Positions 6,112-6,351 of a DNA stretch of 6,351 bases are shown in pieces. Both the position numbers and the translations under genes were made by a program. The stretch comes from Bacteroidota bacterium (lineage in GTDB: Bacteria; Bacteroidota; Bacteroidia; Flavobacteriales; Flavobacteriaceae): assembly GCA_021793535.1 (NCBI GenBank), contig JAJYSO010000111.1, positions 1-6,351 of the forward strand. The letters run 5' to 3'. How positions within the stretch are numbered: the stretch's first letter is position 1; the number at the start of each line of letters is the position of its first letter. The notes below the pieces were generated by a model. That model saw nothing but the letters and a program-made list of their open reading frames with translations. It ran no database searches and was not told the DNA's origin.

Positions 6112-6351
6112 CTACACTAGGCTTTCTTTAACTTCGGCATAGGTGGTGATTTCCGGAATGGTCTGCATCTTTTCAAGAATGGCCAGTCGCAACAAGTTCA
6201 AGAGTTTTTTCTTTGGAAAATGCGGATGAACCAACAGGCTTACCGTACGCGCGGGAGCCGGCTGCTTGAAACTTGAAATCCGATCTTGCTCGTCTTTGAG
6301 CAATTGTTGGGCCGCTAAATAAGGCAAAAGCGTCCTTCCTTGATTTCCCCT
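6112..6351 (-). CDS. LysR-family transcriptional regulator, C-terminal end, OxyR-like (partial)
   Basis: The last 79 codons of a minus-strand gene whose start is beyond the right edge. Reading from the edge, the protein continues GNQGRTLLPYLAAQQLL, then ISSFKQPAPARTVSLLVHPH and FPKKKLLNLLRLAILEKM. The pattern of a GxGxTLLPxLA turn, then a P-x-P-x-R-x-(I/V)-x-L strand, then a final amphipathic helix is that of the effector domain end of LysR regulators. It most resembles Bacteroidota OxyR-type peroxide sensors, where PxPARxVSLV is typical. The DNA-binding helix-turn-helix and the redox cysteines that would settle OxyR identity lie outside the window. The stop at 6112-6114 faces the acyl-CoA dehydrogenase stop across 26 nt, a convergent arrangement with no clear shared terminator hairpin in the gap. 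Confidence 0.68.
   Translation of the reverse strand, partial: RGNQGRTLLPYLAAQQLLKDEQDRISSFKQPAPARTVSLLVHPHFPKKKLLNLLRLAILEKMQTIPEITTYAEVKESLV

Noticed and set aside
1..6351. CRISPR arrays, insertion sequences, tRNA or rRNA genes
   Set aside because: No regularly spaced repeats, transposase frames, terminal inverted repeats or tRNA-like cloverleaf sequences were seen; coding genes fill nearly all of the window.

Overview
The window looks like chromosomal DNA from a Bacteroidota bacterium (Cytophagia/Flavobacteriia-like), with G+C in the mid-40s by eye. Three things point there. HisB is a bifunctional phosphatase/dehydratase whose phosphatase half carries the Bacteroidota-style sequence PQENAPTRKP in place of the cysteine/histidine zinc loop of enterobacterial HisB. 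The HisA and HisIE sequences are of the same flavour. Most starts have no Shine-Dalgarno sequence, only A/T-rich leaders. The assignment rests on remembered family sequences, not on a search.

Bases 1-4406 are the 3' part of a histidine operon, all on the + strand: the hisD 3' end (to 155), hisC (160-1191), hisB (1169-2260), hisA (2279-3007), hisF (3004-3741) and hisIE (3819-4406). The genes are tightly packed (4-nt gap, 23-nt overlap, 18-nt gap, 4-nt overlap) up to a 77-nt gap before hisIE. Together they cover the pathway from phosphoribosyl-ATP to histidine except for hisG, which would lie upstream, and hisH.

The main surprise is that hisH, the glutaminase subunit of imidazole-glycerol-phosphate synthase, normally sits between hisB and hisA in this gene order and is absent; only 18 nt separate the two. 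The HisF here also lacks several residues that are nearly invariant in the family. These include the aspartate at the HisH-facing end of the barrel (Asp98 in Thermotoga maritima HisF, Ala98 here), Gln123 (Glu here), Asn103 (Gly here), the LRDAGDP loop, and the C-terminal GIxVR tail. The catalytic aspartates D11 and D130 are intact. A working hypothesis is a histidine pathway whose HisF runs on free ammonia or takes nitrogen from a non-HisH partner.

Bases 4407-4594 are a non-coding leader with a small GNRA-loop hairpin and T-rich tail. It is followed by an acyl-CoA dehydrogenase family gene (4595-6085) of unknown substrate. The right edge holds the 3' end of a convergent minus-strand LysR-family regulator gene that resembles OxyR (6112-6351). 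The last two genes have no evident link to histidine synthesis.
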